From: SZUA-521 sp041738285
Lineage (GTDB): Bacteria > Pseudomonadota > Gammaproteobacteria > Pseudomonadales > Azotimanducaceae
Assembly: GCA_041738285.1 (NCBI GenBank)
Contig: JBGSQB010000005.1
Location: forward strand, 1-15,496
Length of the DNA stretch: 15,496 bases
Direction: 5' to 3'
How positions within the stretch are numbered: the stretch's first letter is position 1; each line of letters starts with the position of its first letter. Shown piece after piece: positions 7,614 through 15,452 of the stretch. The position numbers were made by a program, and so were the translations under genes. The notes under the pieces were generated by a model. It had not been told where the DNA came from. It searched no databases and was given only the letters and a program-made list of their open reading frames with translations.

Positions 7614-7874
7614 TCAGCTCATCTTCGCGGGATTGATCTCTACCGACAGCTCCACGATTGCGTCTGCCGGAATGTTGGCGCGTTTGGCGGCTTCGCGTAG
7701 ATCGTCCGCATTGCGGGCTTCGTATAGACAGTAGGTCTTGCGCTTGTCGGCCGACAGGAATGACGTCAGCCATTTCACGCCGCAGCTTTCGTTGATCTCC
7801 TGTATCGCCTTCACTCCGTCAATCGCAATTTCGAGTTCCTGGGCGAAATTGCGTTCGATGATGAACAGTGCCAT
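7614..7874 (-). CDS. Small DUF4242 (SCO4226-like) protein
   Basis: 86 residues: MALFIIERNF, then GVKWLTSFLSADKRKTYCLY, then NIPADAIVELSVEINP. This is the DUF4242 fold, a compact ferredoxin-like domain whose Streptomyces member SCO4226 binds nickel. The conserved core W..S..S.DKRKT.C.Y is intact, and the length is usual for the family. The start at 7874 has a strong ribosome-binding site, GGAAGGAG, 7-8 bases upstream. It begins only 19 bp after the TIR-LuxR stop and is almost certainly co-transcribed with it. A metal-sensing or accessory role for the regulator is possible, but nothing in the sequence proves it. The metal ligands of SCO4226 were not checked here. Confidence 0.85.
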   Translation of the reverse strand: MALFIIERNFAQELEIAIDGVKAIQEINESCGVKWLTSFLSADKRKTYCLYEARNADDLREAAKRANIPADAIVELSVEINPAKMS

Positions 7875-7893
7875 GGATGCTCTCCTTCCTGTG

Positions 7894-10800
7894 TCAGTTC
7901 AAATTCTGGCGTATCGCATACGCCGCGGCTTCAGTTCGGTTCGCGCAGCCGGCCTTGGTCAGGATGCTGCGTACATGGGTTGCGACCGTGCTCAGACTGA
8001 TGTCGAGCACCTTGGAGATGTCCTTGTTGCTGCGGCCCATCGCGAGCAATTTGAGAACTTCGGCCTCGCGACTCGTGATCCCGTCTGGAAGCAGGTTAAC
8101 GTCGTCGTTCAATAGCGCACTGATCTCGGCGACGAGACCCGCCATTTTGAATCGCGTCGCCAATTGCTCCGCTTCGCCAATCAGGTGTCTGCCTTCGTGA
8201 CGCTCCACTTCGATGTCACTGGCCAACAGCAATTGTGCAAGCTTGGCTTGTGCACGGGCGAGCGCGGGCCACGCACTCATGGCGCGACTCTTCTCGATTC
8301 CGGTCCGCAGATGTGACCGAGCATGCTCGTCGTTGCCCATGATGTGGGCCAGCATGCCCAGATAGGTCGAGACCGCGCCGTAGCAGACCGCTGCGGGTTG
8401 GTTGGCCGCCTGATCGGCATATGGCAACAGCAGTTCGTAGAGGCTCGCTGCGCGGCCCGCATCGCCTAGTCGGTGGCATGCTTCGACGCAGAACACCATG
8501 CAGGTGAGCCACATGTCGTCGAGCGGGATATCAGTGAATTCATTGGCCGCGATCCTATCGAATGCGGCGCGAGCGTGGTCGATCAGCCCGATCTCACAGC
8601 ACATCGCCATCAAACCCGGCGCCCACATGTGCGTGCTGTCATCTTCGATCATGCGCTTGATGATGGGTGTCATCGTGCGCAAACGACCCAGCTCGCGGTT
8701 CAGCATGAACATCTGGGCCCCATAGACGCCTTCAGCGGCCATGAACTGATCTTGACCGAAGATCTGCTGGCCGCGCTCGAACGCATGTTCAATTCGCTCT
8801 TCTGCCTCATGCCAGTCGCCACGTAGCAGAAAGAGCTGCGCTCTCAGAAGCGCAGCCTGATATTCGTGACGCACCAGATGGGAGGCGCTGGCTCGTGTGC
8901 CGTAACGATCCAGGAGTAGCGCAAACTCATTGATCTCGCCAGCGTCGATGAGATCGAGCAGGAAAAAGTACAGACATTCGCACACCTCTTCCTTATCGGT
9001 GACCCCGGTGACCAACTCGGCCATTTCGCGTCCGTACTCCAGACGCATGGCAAGGGTCCGCGCGTCGCCGCGCAAGCCGAGCGCTACCATGTGTAAAGCA
9101 TCTGCGATCAGGTACGGATCTTCCGTACCTCGGGCGAGCGTGATGCTGTCTGAGCCAGTTTGCACCACCTTCGACATGTCGCCCGTGCTGCGCTGAGCAA
9201 AGGCGAGGTGAGCCAGAAGGATGGCGCGCTCGGCAATCTGGTGCTCCGGCAACATGCGCAGAGCCTCCTCCACGAGTGACGCGGCATGCTGCTGTGGCCC
9301 GTACGAGGTGAGTCGCACCAGCAACATGACTTCGCGGGCGAACAGAGTCCAATCCTGCAGCCGGCGGCTGAGCGCAATGCCCGTCATGATCGTCGCCACG
9401 GCCGCACCGATGTGAGCCATCTTCATCTGCAGGTGACCTTTTTCCGCATAGGCACGACTGGCGCGCGGGTCGTCGTCGCAGCCGTTTGCATGCAGAATCT
9501 GTAACGCGGCATCGTAATGTCGGCAGGCCTCTTCGTAGGCGAACATGGCCTGATCGCGCGCCGCCGTACGCAAAGCAAAATCCACCGCGAGGTCGATGTC
9601 GCCCAGTGGTGATGATTCGGCGTAGTGATGCACGAGCTGTGACAGTACCGGATCGAGATTGCCGCGAAAGGCGCTCTCGAGGCTCACGGCAATGCGTCTG
9701 TGGAGCTGCAGTCGCTCGAGCGTGGCCATCTCCTCATACAGCGTCTCCCTGATCACCGCATGAGCAAACCGATATGCCGTGCCTGCACCTTCGCGACGGA
9801 TGATTCCCGCGCGGCTTGCGTCCTCGAGCTCTGCGATGCATGAATCGAGGCTTGATTCCGCCGTAGCGGCAACAATTTTCAGATCGAAGTCCCGGCCAAT
9901 CGCCGATGCGATCGCCAGCAGCCCATTGCATCTGTCCGACAGCCGGTCGAGGCGCCGCCCAATGGCTTCGCGAATCCCGTCGGGCACTTCGATGGCGATT
10001 ACATCGCCCGTGGCACGACTTCGCTCCTCGGCCAGCACCCGTGCCACCTCACGCACGAATAGCGGATTGCCGTCAGTTTGCTGGTGGATCGACGCGACAA
10101 TGGACTGTGGGATCCGCGTGCCTGACAGTGCTGTGGTGAGCTCGCCGGTCTCGTCAATGCTGAGACCGGCCAAGCGAAGCCGTTCAACGCGACTGGCACG
10201 GGAGAGTTCACCGAGTGTCGCAAGCAACGGGCTCTTGCGGGTGACTTCCACGTCCCGATACGCGCAGACGATCACACAACGTAAGCGCCGGAGCTCCTTG
10301 GACAGGTACTCGAGCAGCGCCAGTGACGATGCGTCCGCCCAGTGCAGATCATCGAGGACGAGCACAAGCGGTACGTTGGCAGTAGTTCTGGCAATGACAC
10401 GGATGATCGCGTCGAACAGGTGAAAGCGCTGATCACCGTGATCGCTGTCTGTCATCGCCATCGGTGCCACGCCGATGCGCGCCCCGATGTCCGGCACGAG
10501 CGTAGCGATGGCATCGGCGCTGCCCGCGAGCAGCACGCGCAGTTCATCGTCGGAGTTGGCAGCCGCGAATTCGCGCAGAATCTGCAGCCAGGGCCAGTAC
10601 GCCGGCGCTCCGGGCTGCTCGTAGCACCGGCCCCACAGCACGAGCGCCCCCTGATCCTCGGCGATACGGCTGAACTCCTCCGCGCAGCTGGTCTTACCGA
10701 TGCCCGGTTCGCCCGCGATCATCACCAGCGTGCCCTTGCCATCGCAAGCAGCATTGAGTTCCCTGTGCAGGGTGTCCATCGCATCTGCGCGGCCAACGAA

Positions 10801-11199
10801 ACGCTGATCCGCTGCCTGCCCGCGCACGCTGATCACCTGCAGCAGCTTCTGCACCTCGGCGTCTGACGCGCCCGGCCAATGCCGCAAATCGGCTACCTGG
10901 AGCGCGCGCAGCGATAGGGGAACGGGCACGTCATCAAGCAACACCGGGATGACTTTATTGTGTTGCTGCGCAACGGCGGCTTCGGCGAGCACCCAGTCGG
11001 AGCGCGCTGCATGGGCCGTGAGCGCGATCAGCACGCATTGCGCGGCTGCCAGTGCTGCTTCGATCTGTGCTTCGAATTGCGTGCCGGGAGCGATGTCGCG
11101 ATCCCACCAGACATCGCAGCCGTTGGCCTTGAGCAGGCTGACCAGTGGTTCCACCCGCCGGGCATCGTCACGCGCATAGCTGACAAACACATCGACCAT
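7894..11199 (-). CDS. TIR-ATPase-TPR-LuxR transcriptional regulator
   Basis: 1101 residues. Residues 1-125 are a TIR domain (FVSYARDD 5-12, DVWWDRD 29-35, SDWVLAE 67-73 with the NADase-type E73). Residues about 133-400 are an AAA-type ATPase: FVGR at 134-137, Walker A GEPGIGKT at 163-170, Walker B LVLVLDDLHWAD at 278-289. A long helical, TPR-like region (about 520-1030) follows. Residues about 1041-1100 are a LuxR-type helix-turn-helix (TSREAEVLKLLAMGRSNKDI, then STVATHVRSILTKAG). Apart from the TIR, this is the layout of large ATP-binding LuxR regulators such as MalT, which oligomerise on ATP and inducer and bind DNA. In this protein the TIR domain occupies the usual input end. The start has only a weak AGG before it. 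A near-palindrome at 11234-11251 lies 35 bp upstream. The gene stands between an SDR and DUF4242 on the same strand. Confidence 0.92.
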   Translation of the reverse strand: MVDVFVSYARDDARRVEPLVSLLKANGCDVWWDRDIAPGTQFEAQIEAALAAAQCVLIALTAHAARSDWVLAEAAVAQQHNKVIPVLLDDVPVPLSLRALQVADLRHWPGASDAEVQKLLQVISVRGQAADQRFVGRADAMDTLHRELNAACDGKGTLVMIAGEPGIGKTSCAEEFSRIAEDQGALVLWGRCYEQPGAPAYWPWLQILREFAAANSDDELRVLLAGSADAIATLVPDIGARIGVAPMAMTDSDHGDQRFHLFDAIIRVIARTTANVPLVLVLDDLHWADASSLALLEYLSKELRRLRCVIVCAYRDVEVTRKSPLLATLGELSRASRVERLRLAGLSIDETGELTTALSGTRIPQSIVASIHQQTDGNPLFVREVARVLAEERSRATGDVIAIEVPDGIREAIGRRLDRLSDRCNGLLAIASAIGRDFDLKIVAATAESSLDSCIAELEDASRAGIIRREGAGTAYRFAHAVIRETLYEEMATLERLQLHRRIAVSLESAFRGNLDPVLSQLVHHYAESSPLGDIDLAVDFALRTAARDQAMFAYEEACRHYDAALQILHANGCDDDPRASRAYAEKGHLQMKMAHIGAAVATIMTGIALSRRLQDWTLFAREVMLLVRLTSYGPQQHAASLVEEALRMLPEHQIAERAILLAHLAFAQRSTGDMSKVVQTGSDSITLARGTEDPYLIADALHMVALGLRGDARTLAMRLEYGREMAELVTGVTDKEEVCECLYFFLLDLIDAGEINEFALLLDRYGTRASASHLVRHEYQAALLRAQLFLLRGDWHEAEERIEHAFERGQQIFGQDQFMAAEGVYGAQMFMLNRELGRLRTMTPIIKRMIEDDSTHMWAPGLMAMCCEIGLIDHARAAFDRIAANEFTDIPLDDMWLTCMVFCVEACHRLGDAGRAASLYELLLPYADQAANQPAAVCYGAVSTYLGMLAHIMGNDEHARSHLRTGIEKSRAMSAWPALARAQAKLAQLLLASDIEVERHEGRHLIGEAEQLATRFKMAGLVAEISALLNDDVNLLPDGITSREAEVLKLLAMGRSNKDISKVLDISLSTVATHVRSILTKAGCANRTEAAAYAIRQNLN

Positions 11200-11233
11200 G
11201 TGGGCAGCCTAATCGGGCCTCACAGCCGCGGGA

Positions 11234-11254
11234 ATCGTCCATTTGGACGATAGG
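11234..11254. promoter_or_regulatory. Candidate operator of the TIR-LuxR regulator
   Basis: ATCGTCC-ATTT-GGACGAT (11234-11251) is a perfect dyad with 7-base arms, centred about 43 bp upstream of the TIR-LuxR start. Its right half with flank, ATTTGGACGATAGG (11241-11254), recurs at 13 of 14 bases in front of the propeller gene. The element also sits 18 bp after the SDR stop and could form a short hairpin, but without a T-run. Autoregulation through this dyad is inference. Confidence 0.45.
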
Positions 11255-11268
11255 TCCGCGCACTCGGG

Positions 11269-12060
11269 TTACCCGCCCTGCAATTTCCTCTTGAACCGGC
11301 GCATGCCATTCAGCCAGCGGTCGTAGTCGTTGGCTTTGCGCTGGAAGTAGGTTGCGACCTCGGGATGCGGCAGCACCAGAAATCGCCCTGCCCGGATCGC
11401 ATCCAGACATGCATCGGCGACGAACTCAGGTTCCAGAACGCCGTCACCGGATGCTTGACCGGTGTTGCGCGGGGCACCGGGTGGGCGCGGCCCGAGTATG
11501 TTCGTGCGCACCGCCTGCGGACACAGCACCGAAACACCGATGCCCCGGTCTGCGTAGTTGATGGCAAGCCATTCGGCGAGTGCGACCGCTGCGTGTTTCG
11601 ACACTGCATAAGGACCGGAGTCGATCTGGGTCAGCAGGCCCGCGGCAGACGCCGTGGACAGCAGATAGCCGCCGCCGCGCTTCACCATGCCGGGAATCGC
11701 CGCGCGCGCGGCGGCCAGATGCGAGAACGCATGTACGTTCATCATCTTCTGCCACTCCGAAGTCGGCAGATCGAGTCCGCCCGCACGTCCGTAGCCCGCG
11801 TTCGAAACGAACAGATCAACCGCGCCGTGGTGCGCTTCTGTGTCGGCGACGATCTGTTCGATCGCGGCTTCATCGGCCACGTCGAGCGCCGCGGCCGAGG
11901 CAACGTTTCCAATCATGCGCGCCGTTTCTTCCGCATTGGCGCCGTTCAAGTCGGTACATACGACAGCACGTGCGCCCGCACCAGCAATGCGCTGCGCGAG
12001 CGCCCGGCCGATGCCGGAGCCTGCGCCGGTGATGATGGCGACCTTATTCTCGAGTTCCAC
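11269..12060 (-). CDS. Short-chain dehydrogenase/reductase, NAD-type
   Basis: 263 residues, the usual length of a classical SDR. Cofactor motif TGAGSGIG is at 11-18. D37 at the end of the second strand indicates NAD(H). NAG is at 87-89, and the catalytic set N108, S138, Y151, K155 is complete (Y151AVSK155). The enzyme oxidises an alcohol or reduces a ketone in the cytoplasm; the substrate is unknown. The start is GTG at 12060 with GGGGAGGA just upstream. It begins 24 bp after the helicase stop and ends 69 bp before the TIR-LuxR start, all on one strand, so read-through is plausible. The C-terminal tail (WLNGMRRFKRKLQGG) is basic. Confidence 0.93.
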   Translation of the reverse strand: MELENKVAIITGAGSGIGRALAQRIAGAGARAVVCTDLNGANAEETARMIGNVASAAALDVADEAAIEQIVADTEAHHGAVDLFVSNAGYGRAGGLDLPTSEWQKMMNVHAFSHLAAARAAIPGMVKRGGGYLLSTASAAGLLTQIDSGPYAVSKHAAVALAEWLAINYADRGIGVSVLCPQAVRTNILGPRPPGAPRNTGQASGDGVLEPEFVADACLDAIRAGRFLVLPHPEVATYFQRKANDYDRWLNGMRRFKRKLQGG

Positions 12061-12084
12061 GTGTCCTCCCCTTCGTGATTCCGC

Positions 12085-14199
12085 CTATCGGTCTTCCCAC
12101 ATATCCAGCAAACGCGAAGCCGCATCGATGCGCACGCCGCCGACCGGTGACCCTGTAGCCTGCTCGCGGTGCGCTGGCCATACCTTCGCCTGAAATGCTG
12201 CCAGCACCGGCTCCGTCATGAAACGACTGCGCGCGCCATATACGTGTTTATCGCCCCAACGACTCTGCTGAGTGACGTAGAACTTCAGCGGCGCAACCAG
12301 GTGCAGATCGCGTTTTGCGCGGGTGATCGCCACGTATAGCAGACGCCGCTCCTCTTCGATCTGCGCCGGCTTGCCGGCAGCAAACTCGTTGGGGAAACTG
12401 CCGTCGGTGACGTTCAACACGAACACCGAATCCCACTCCTGGCCCTTGGCCGAGTGTACGGTCGAGAGGATGAGATAGTCCTCGTCTTTGAGCGGCGGCC
12501 CTGCTTCATCGCCGCTCGCCCGCGGCGGGTCGAGCGTGAGTTCGGTGATGAACCGCTCGCGCGAGGTCGCCTGCAGCGCGATGAGTTCCAACTGCTCGAG
12601 GTCGCCCTGACGGACGTGTGCCGCATCGTACATCCGCTGCAGATGCGGTTCGTACCACCGTCTCACCCGAGTCATTTGCCCCGCCCACTCCCGCGCGTCA
12701 TGCAGTTCGGACACGAGCGCAACGAGCGAATGCCAATCATGCTCTGCTGCCGCCGGCACACGTACGCGCGAGAGAGAACCAAATGCATAGGCGGCGTCTT
12801 CCAGCGCGCTCAAGCACCGCTCGGCAATCGCAGGTCCGATGCCTGGCAGCAGCTGAAGGGTGCGAAATCCCGCAAGTCGATTGCGCGGATTGTCGATCCA
12901 GCGCAGGAGCGCCAGCACATCCTTGACGTGCGCGGCTTCCAGGAACTTCAGGCCGCCATATTTCACGTAGGGAATGTTACGACGTACCAGTTCCACTTCC
13001 AGCACGTCGCTGTGGTGGGCGTTTCGCATCAGCACCGCCTGCTGTTTCAGCGGTGTGCCCTGCTCGCGATTTTCGAGCACCTGCTCGACGATGTAGAGGC
13101 TCTGGTTGCGATCGTCCTCGACAGTCACATACCAGGGCCGCTGCGCCGACGGCCGATCGGAACACAGCTGCTTCTGATACTGACGAGCGCTTTCGCTCAT
13201 GAGCACATTGGCGGCGTCGAGGATCGGCTGCAACGATCGGTAGTTGCGATCGAGTGTGATGATCTCGGCCGGTGGCGCGAATCGCGCGGGGAAATCGAGA
13301 ATGTTCGCAACCTCTGCGGCGCGGAAGGAATAGATCGCCTGCGCATCGTCACCGACCACGCACAGTCCGTCGCCCTGCGGCTTCATCGCGAGCAGAATGT
13401 CGGCCTGTAGCGTGTTGGTGTCCTGATACTCATCCACCAGCACATACTCGAAGCGGCGCCCTAACTCGTCCGCCACTGATGGCTCCTGGGTCAGGAGATG
13501 CCAGTACAGCAGCAGGTCGTCGTAGTCGAGCAGTTGCTGCGCTTGCTTCGCCTGCACGTAGGCGCGAAAGAGCGCAGTGAGTTCATCGTGCCATTCCGCG
13601 CACCAGGGATAGTTCGCCTCCAACGACTGCGCAAGGGTGCCGCGCGTGTTGACCCGATGCGAATAGATGGCAAGACAGGTGTCTTTGCGCGGAAACCGCT
13701 TGGTGAGTTTCGAGAGCCCCAGCTCATGGCGTTTGAAGTCGATCAGGTCGGCGGAATCACCGCGGTCGACCACTGAGAACGACGGATCGAGTCCGAGGAC
13801 GTGCGCGTATTCGCGCAGCAGCCGGTTGCCGATCGAATGAAACGTGCCCGACCAGAGCATGCGTGTTGCGTTCGGATGAAAAGCCGCGGATCGGGGTGAT
13901 TCGCGCAGCGCCTCCCGGGCGATGCGTTCGGCACGCTGCAGCATCTCCTGGGCAGCGCGGCGCGTGAACGTGAGCAGCGCGATGCGCTCTGGCGCAACGC
14001 GCTGCAACAACAGGAAGGCAACCCGGTGAGCGAGGGTATTTGTCTTACCCGTGCCGGCTCCCGCAATGATCAAAAGCGGCCCGGCAACGGCCCCAGGGTG
14101 GCGAGTGCCAAATGTTGCGGCCTGCAACTGCGCGCCGTTGAGTTCCTTTCCGAAGGTGGAGGCGGCAGTGATGGCAATGCGGTTCATGCCTGCGATCAT
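12085..14199 (-). CDS. UvrD/Rep-family superfamily 1 DNA helicase
   Basis: 704 residues with all superfamily 1 helicase motifs in order: Q motif LNGAQ (20-24), Walker A AGAGTGKT (46-53), motif Ia TFTRRAAQEM (77-86), motif II DEYQD (256-260), motif III VGDDAQAIYSFRAA (282-295), motif IV NYRS (319-322), VHSAKGQEWD (motif V) and EERRLLYVAITRAKRD (motif VI) near the C-terminus. It unwinds DNA 3'-5' using ATP and belongs with the UvrD/Rep/PcrA helicases of repair and replication restart. The wording of the Q motif and Walker region is not that of canonical uvrD or rep, so I assign no symbol. The start may be 14199 or the ATG at 14187; neither has a strong ribosome-binding site. A LexA box lies 10 bp upstream of 14199, so SOS induction is likely. 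Confidence 0.95.
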   Translation of the reverse strand: MIAGMNRIAITAASTFGKELNGAQLQAATFGTRHPGAVAGPLLIIAGAGTGKTNTLAHRVAFLLLQRVAPERIALLTFTRRAAQEMLQRAERIAREALRESPRSAAFHPNATRMLWSGTFHSIGNRLLREYAHVLGLDPSFSVVDRGDSADLIDFKRHELGLSKLTKRFPRKDTCLAIYSHRVNTRGTLAQSLEANYPWCAEWHDELTALFRAYVQAKQAQQLLDYDDLLLYWHLLTQEPSVADELGRRFEYVLVDEYQDTNTLQADILLAMKPQGDGLCVVGDDAQAIYSFRAAEVANILDFPARFAPPAEIITLDRNYRSLQPILDAANVLMSESARQYQKQLCSDRPSAQRPWYVTVEDDRNQSLYIVEQVLENREQGTPLKQQAVLMRNAHHSDVLEVELVRRNIPYVKYGGLKFLEAAHVKDVLALLRWIDNPRNRLAGFRTLQLLPGIGPAIAERCLSALEDAAYAFGSLSRVRVPAAAEHDWHSLVALVSELHDAREWAGQMTRVRRWYEPHLQRMYDAAHVRQGDLEQLELIALQATSRERFITELTLDPPRASGDEAGPPLKDEDYLILSTVHSAKGQEWDSVFVLNVTDGSFPNEFAAGKPAQIEEERRLLYVAITRAKRDLHLVAPLKFYVTQQSRWGDKHVYGARSRFMTEPVLAAFQAKVWPAHREQATGSPVGGVRIDAASRLLDMWEDR

Positions 14200-14208
14200 G
14201 CCGGATGG

Positions 14209-14224
14209 CTGTATGCAAATACAG
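14209..14224. promoter_or_regulatory. LexA (SOS) box upstream of the helicase
   Basis: CTGTATGCAAATACAG fits the CTGT-N8-ACAG LexA consensus of gamma/betaproteobacteria exactly. The central bases are AT-rich, and dyad symmetry covers 6-base arms. It sits 10 bp before the ATG at 14199, where it would cover the promoter or transcription start. E. coli uvrD is itself in the SOS regulon, which supports the call. Confidence 0.75.
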
Positions 14225-14279
14225 CACGCGACACCGATCAGGTGGCATGACCCAGCGCCGGATCGGAACCCGTGTTGGT

Positions 14280-14312
14280 GCGCGCAGCCGTGACCAGGCG
14301 ACGGCAGCGCGC
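14280..14312. repeat. Inverted repeat in the helicase/polyphosphate kinase spacer
   Basis: GCGCGC-A-GCCGT, a 9-base loop and ACGGC-A-GCGCGC give an 11-bp stem with one A-A mismatch. The spacer 14200-14522 (323 bp) between the divergent helicase and PPK2 genes also holds the LexA box, a 10-base direct repeat TTCGATCAGC at 14332-14341 and 14350-14359 (18-bp period), and the nested hairpin at 14458-14501. I see no convincing gene in it. Confidence 0.4.
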
Positions 14313-14457
14313 TTCAACGCGGCACGTCTGATTCGATCAGCTGCCGAAGTTCGATCAGCGGCTGCTGGCTGACGCTCGCGATCATCGCGGGCTCGGGCAT
14401 CACATGCGTCCCCGGCAGGTGTCGGCGCGATTTTCCCGTTCGCCGGCGGCAATGCAA

Positions 14458-14501
14458 CTACGACTTGGAGTCATGCCGCCGCCGCGGCAAAGTAGTCGTA
14501 G
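14458..14501 (+). promoter_or_regulatory. Nested hairpin in the PPK2 leader
   Basis: Outer arms CTACGACT (14458-14465) and AGTCGTAG (14494-14501) enclose an inner perfect stem, TGCCGC-CGCC-GCGGCA (14474-14489). The structure ends 21 bases before the GTG start of the kinase gene, whose ribosome-binding site is weak (AGGCAG at 14511-14516). It may be a leader structure affecting expression, or a binding-site dyad. No known riboswitch class is recognised. Confidence 0.4.
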
Positions 14502-14522
14502 GCATCCCACAGGCAGAGCGCA

Positions 14523-15428
14523 GTGAACAAAGAGGAATTTCGGCGCATCGACCGATTCATTGCACCGTACCGCATCACCAGCGGCAAGGATTTCTCGCTC
14601 GACAACTTCGACCCCGGCGATACAGCTCATCTCGGTTCAGAAGACAAAGCCGAGGCGAAGGACATGCTTGCGCGTTCCGTCGATTGGCTCGCCGAGCAGC
14701 AGCAGATGCTCTACGCCCAGGATCACTGGGCGGTGTTGCTCATCTTCCAGGCCATGGACGCCGCGGGTAAGGACGGCACCATCAAGCACGTCATGTCGGG
14801 CATCAATCCGCAAGGTTGCAGCGTGACCTCATTCAAGCAGCCCTCCGTCGAGGAGCTCGATCACGACTATCTCTGGCGCCACGTGCGTCATGTACCGGCT
14901 CGCGGCCAGATCGGTATCTTCAACCGTTCCTACTACGAAGAAGTGCTGGTCGTGAAGGTACATCAGGAACTGCTCGCAAAGCAGAAGCTGCACCCGTCGC
15001 TGGTGACTGGGAACATCTGGCAAGAACGCTACCAGGACATCGGCGACTTCGAGCGATACCTGACACGCAATGGTGTGAAGATCGTGAAGTTCTTCCTTCA
15101 CGTCTCCAAGCAGGAACAGAAACGCCGATTCATCTCCCGACTGGACGAGCCGGAAAAACACTGGAAATTCTCGGCCGGAGATGTCGCCGAGCGCGCGCAC
15201 TGGTCGGAGTATCAGGCCGCCTATGACGAGGCGATCCGACGCACCGCCGCGAAGGAAGCGCCGTGGTTCGTCGTACCGGCCGACAACAAGTGGTTCACTC
15301 GGCTGCTTGTTGCATCAGCGGTCGTCGATGTCATCGCCGAGCTGGATCTGCGCTTTCCAAGCATCGACGCCGACAAGCGCAGGGAGCTCGCCACGGCCCG
15401 CGCACAGCTCGAGCGCGAGCTAGAGTGA
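14523..15428 (+). CDS. ppk2: Polyphosphate kinase 2 family (class III-like)
   Basis: 301 residues, single PPK2 domain. The Walker A-like motif QAMDAAGKDGT lies at 76-86, and the Walker B-like motif IGIFNRSYYEEVLVVKVH starts at 130. The family signatures GINPQG (93-98) and DYLWR (115-119) are present, as are KFFLHVSKQEQKRR, PEKHWKFS and APWFVVPADNKW further on. The enzyme transfers phosphate between polyphosphate and nucleotides in the cytoplasm. The wording is closest to class III PPK2, which can phosphorylate both AMP and ADP, but the class cannot be fixed by eye. The start is GTG at 14523: an in-frame stop (14499-14501) lies just upstream and the next in-frame Met is residue 48. It is divergent from the SOS-type helicase and is followed by a REP-like hairpin 24 bp after the stop. 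Confidence 0.93.
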   Translation: MNKEEFRRIDRFIAPYRITSGKDFSLDNFDPGDTAHLGSEDKAEAKDMLARSVDWLAEQQQMLYAQDHWAVLLIFQAMDAAGKDGTIKHVMSGINPQGCSVTSFKQPSVEELDHDYLWRHVRHVPARGQIGIFNRSYYEEVLVVKVHQELLAKQKLHPSLVTGNIWQERYQDIGDFERYLTRNGVKIVKFFLHVSKQEQKRRFISRLDEPEKHWKFSAGDVAERAHWSEYQAAYDEAIRRTAAKEAPWFVVPADNKWFTRLLVASAVVDVIAELDLRFPSIDADKRRELATARAQLERELE

Positions 15429-15452
15429 CCCGATCCGAATCTGTGATGTGTG

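Noticed and set aside
14314..14400. 28-residue minus-strand frame ending in LIELRQLIESDVPR
   Set aside because: No clear ribosome-binding site and no recognised family; its repeat look comes from the TTCGATCAGC direct repeat.
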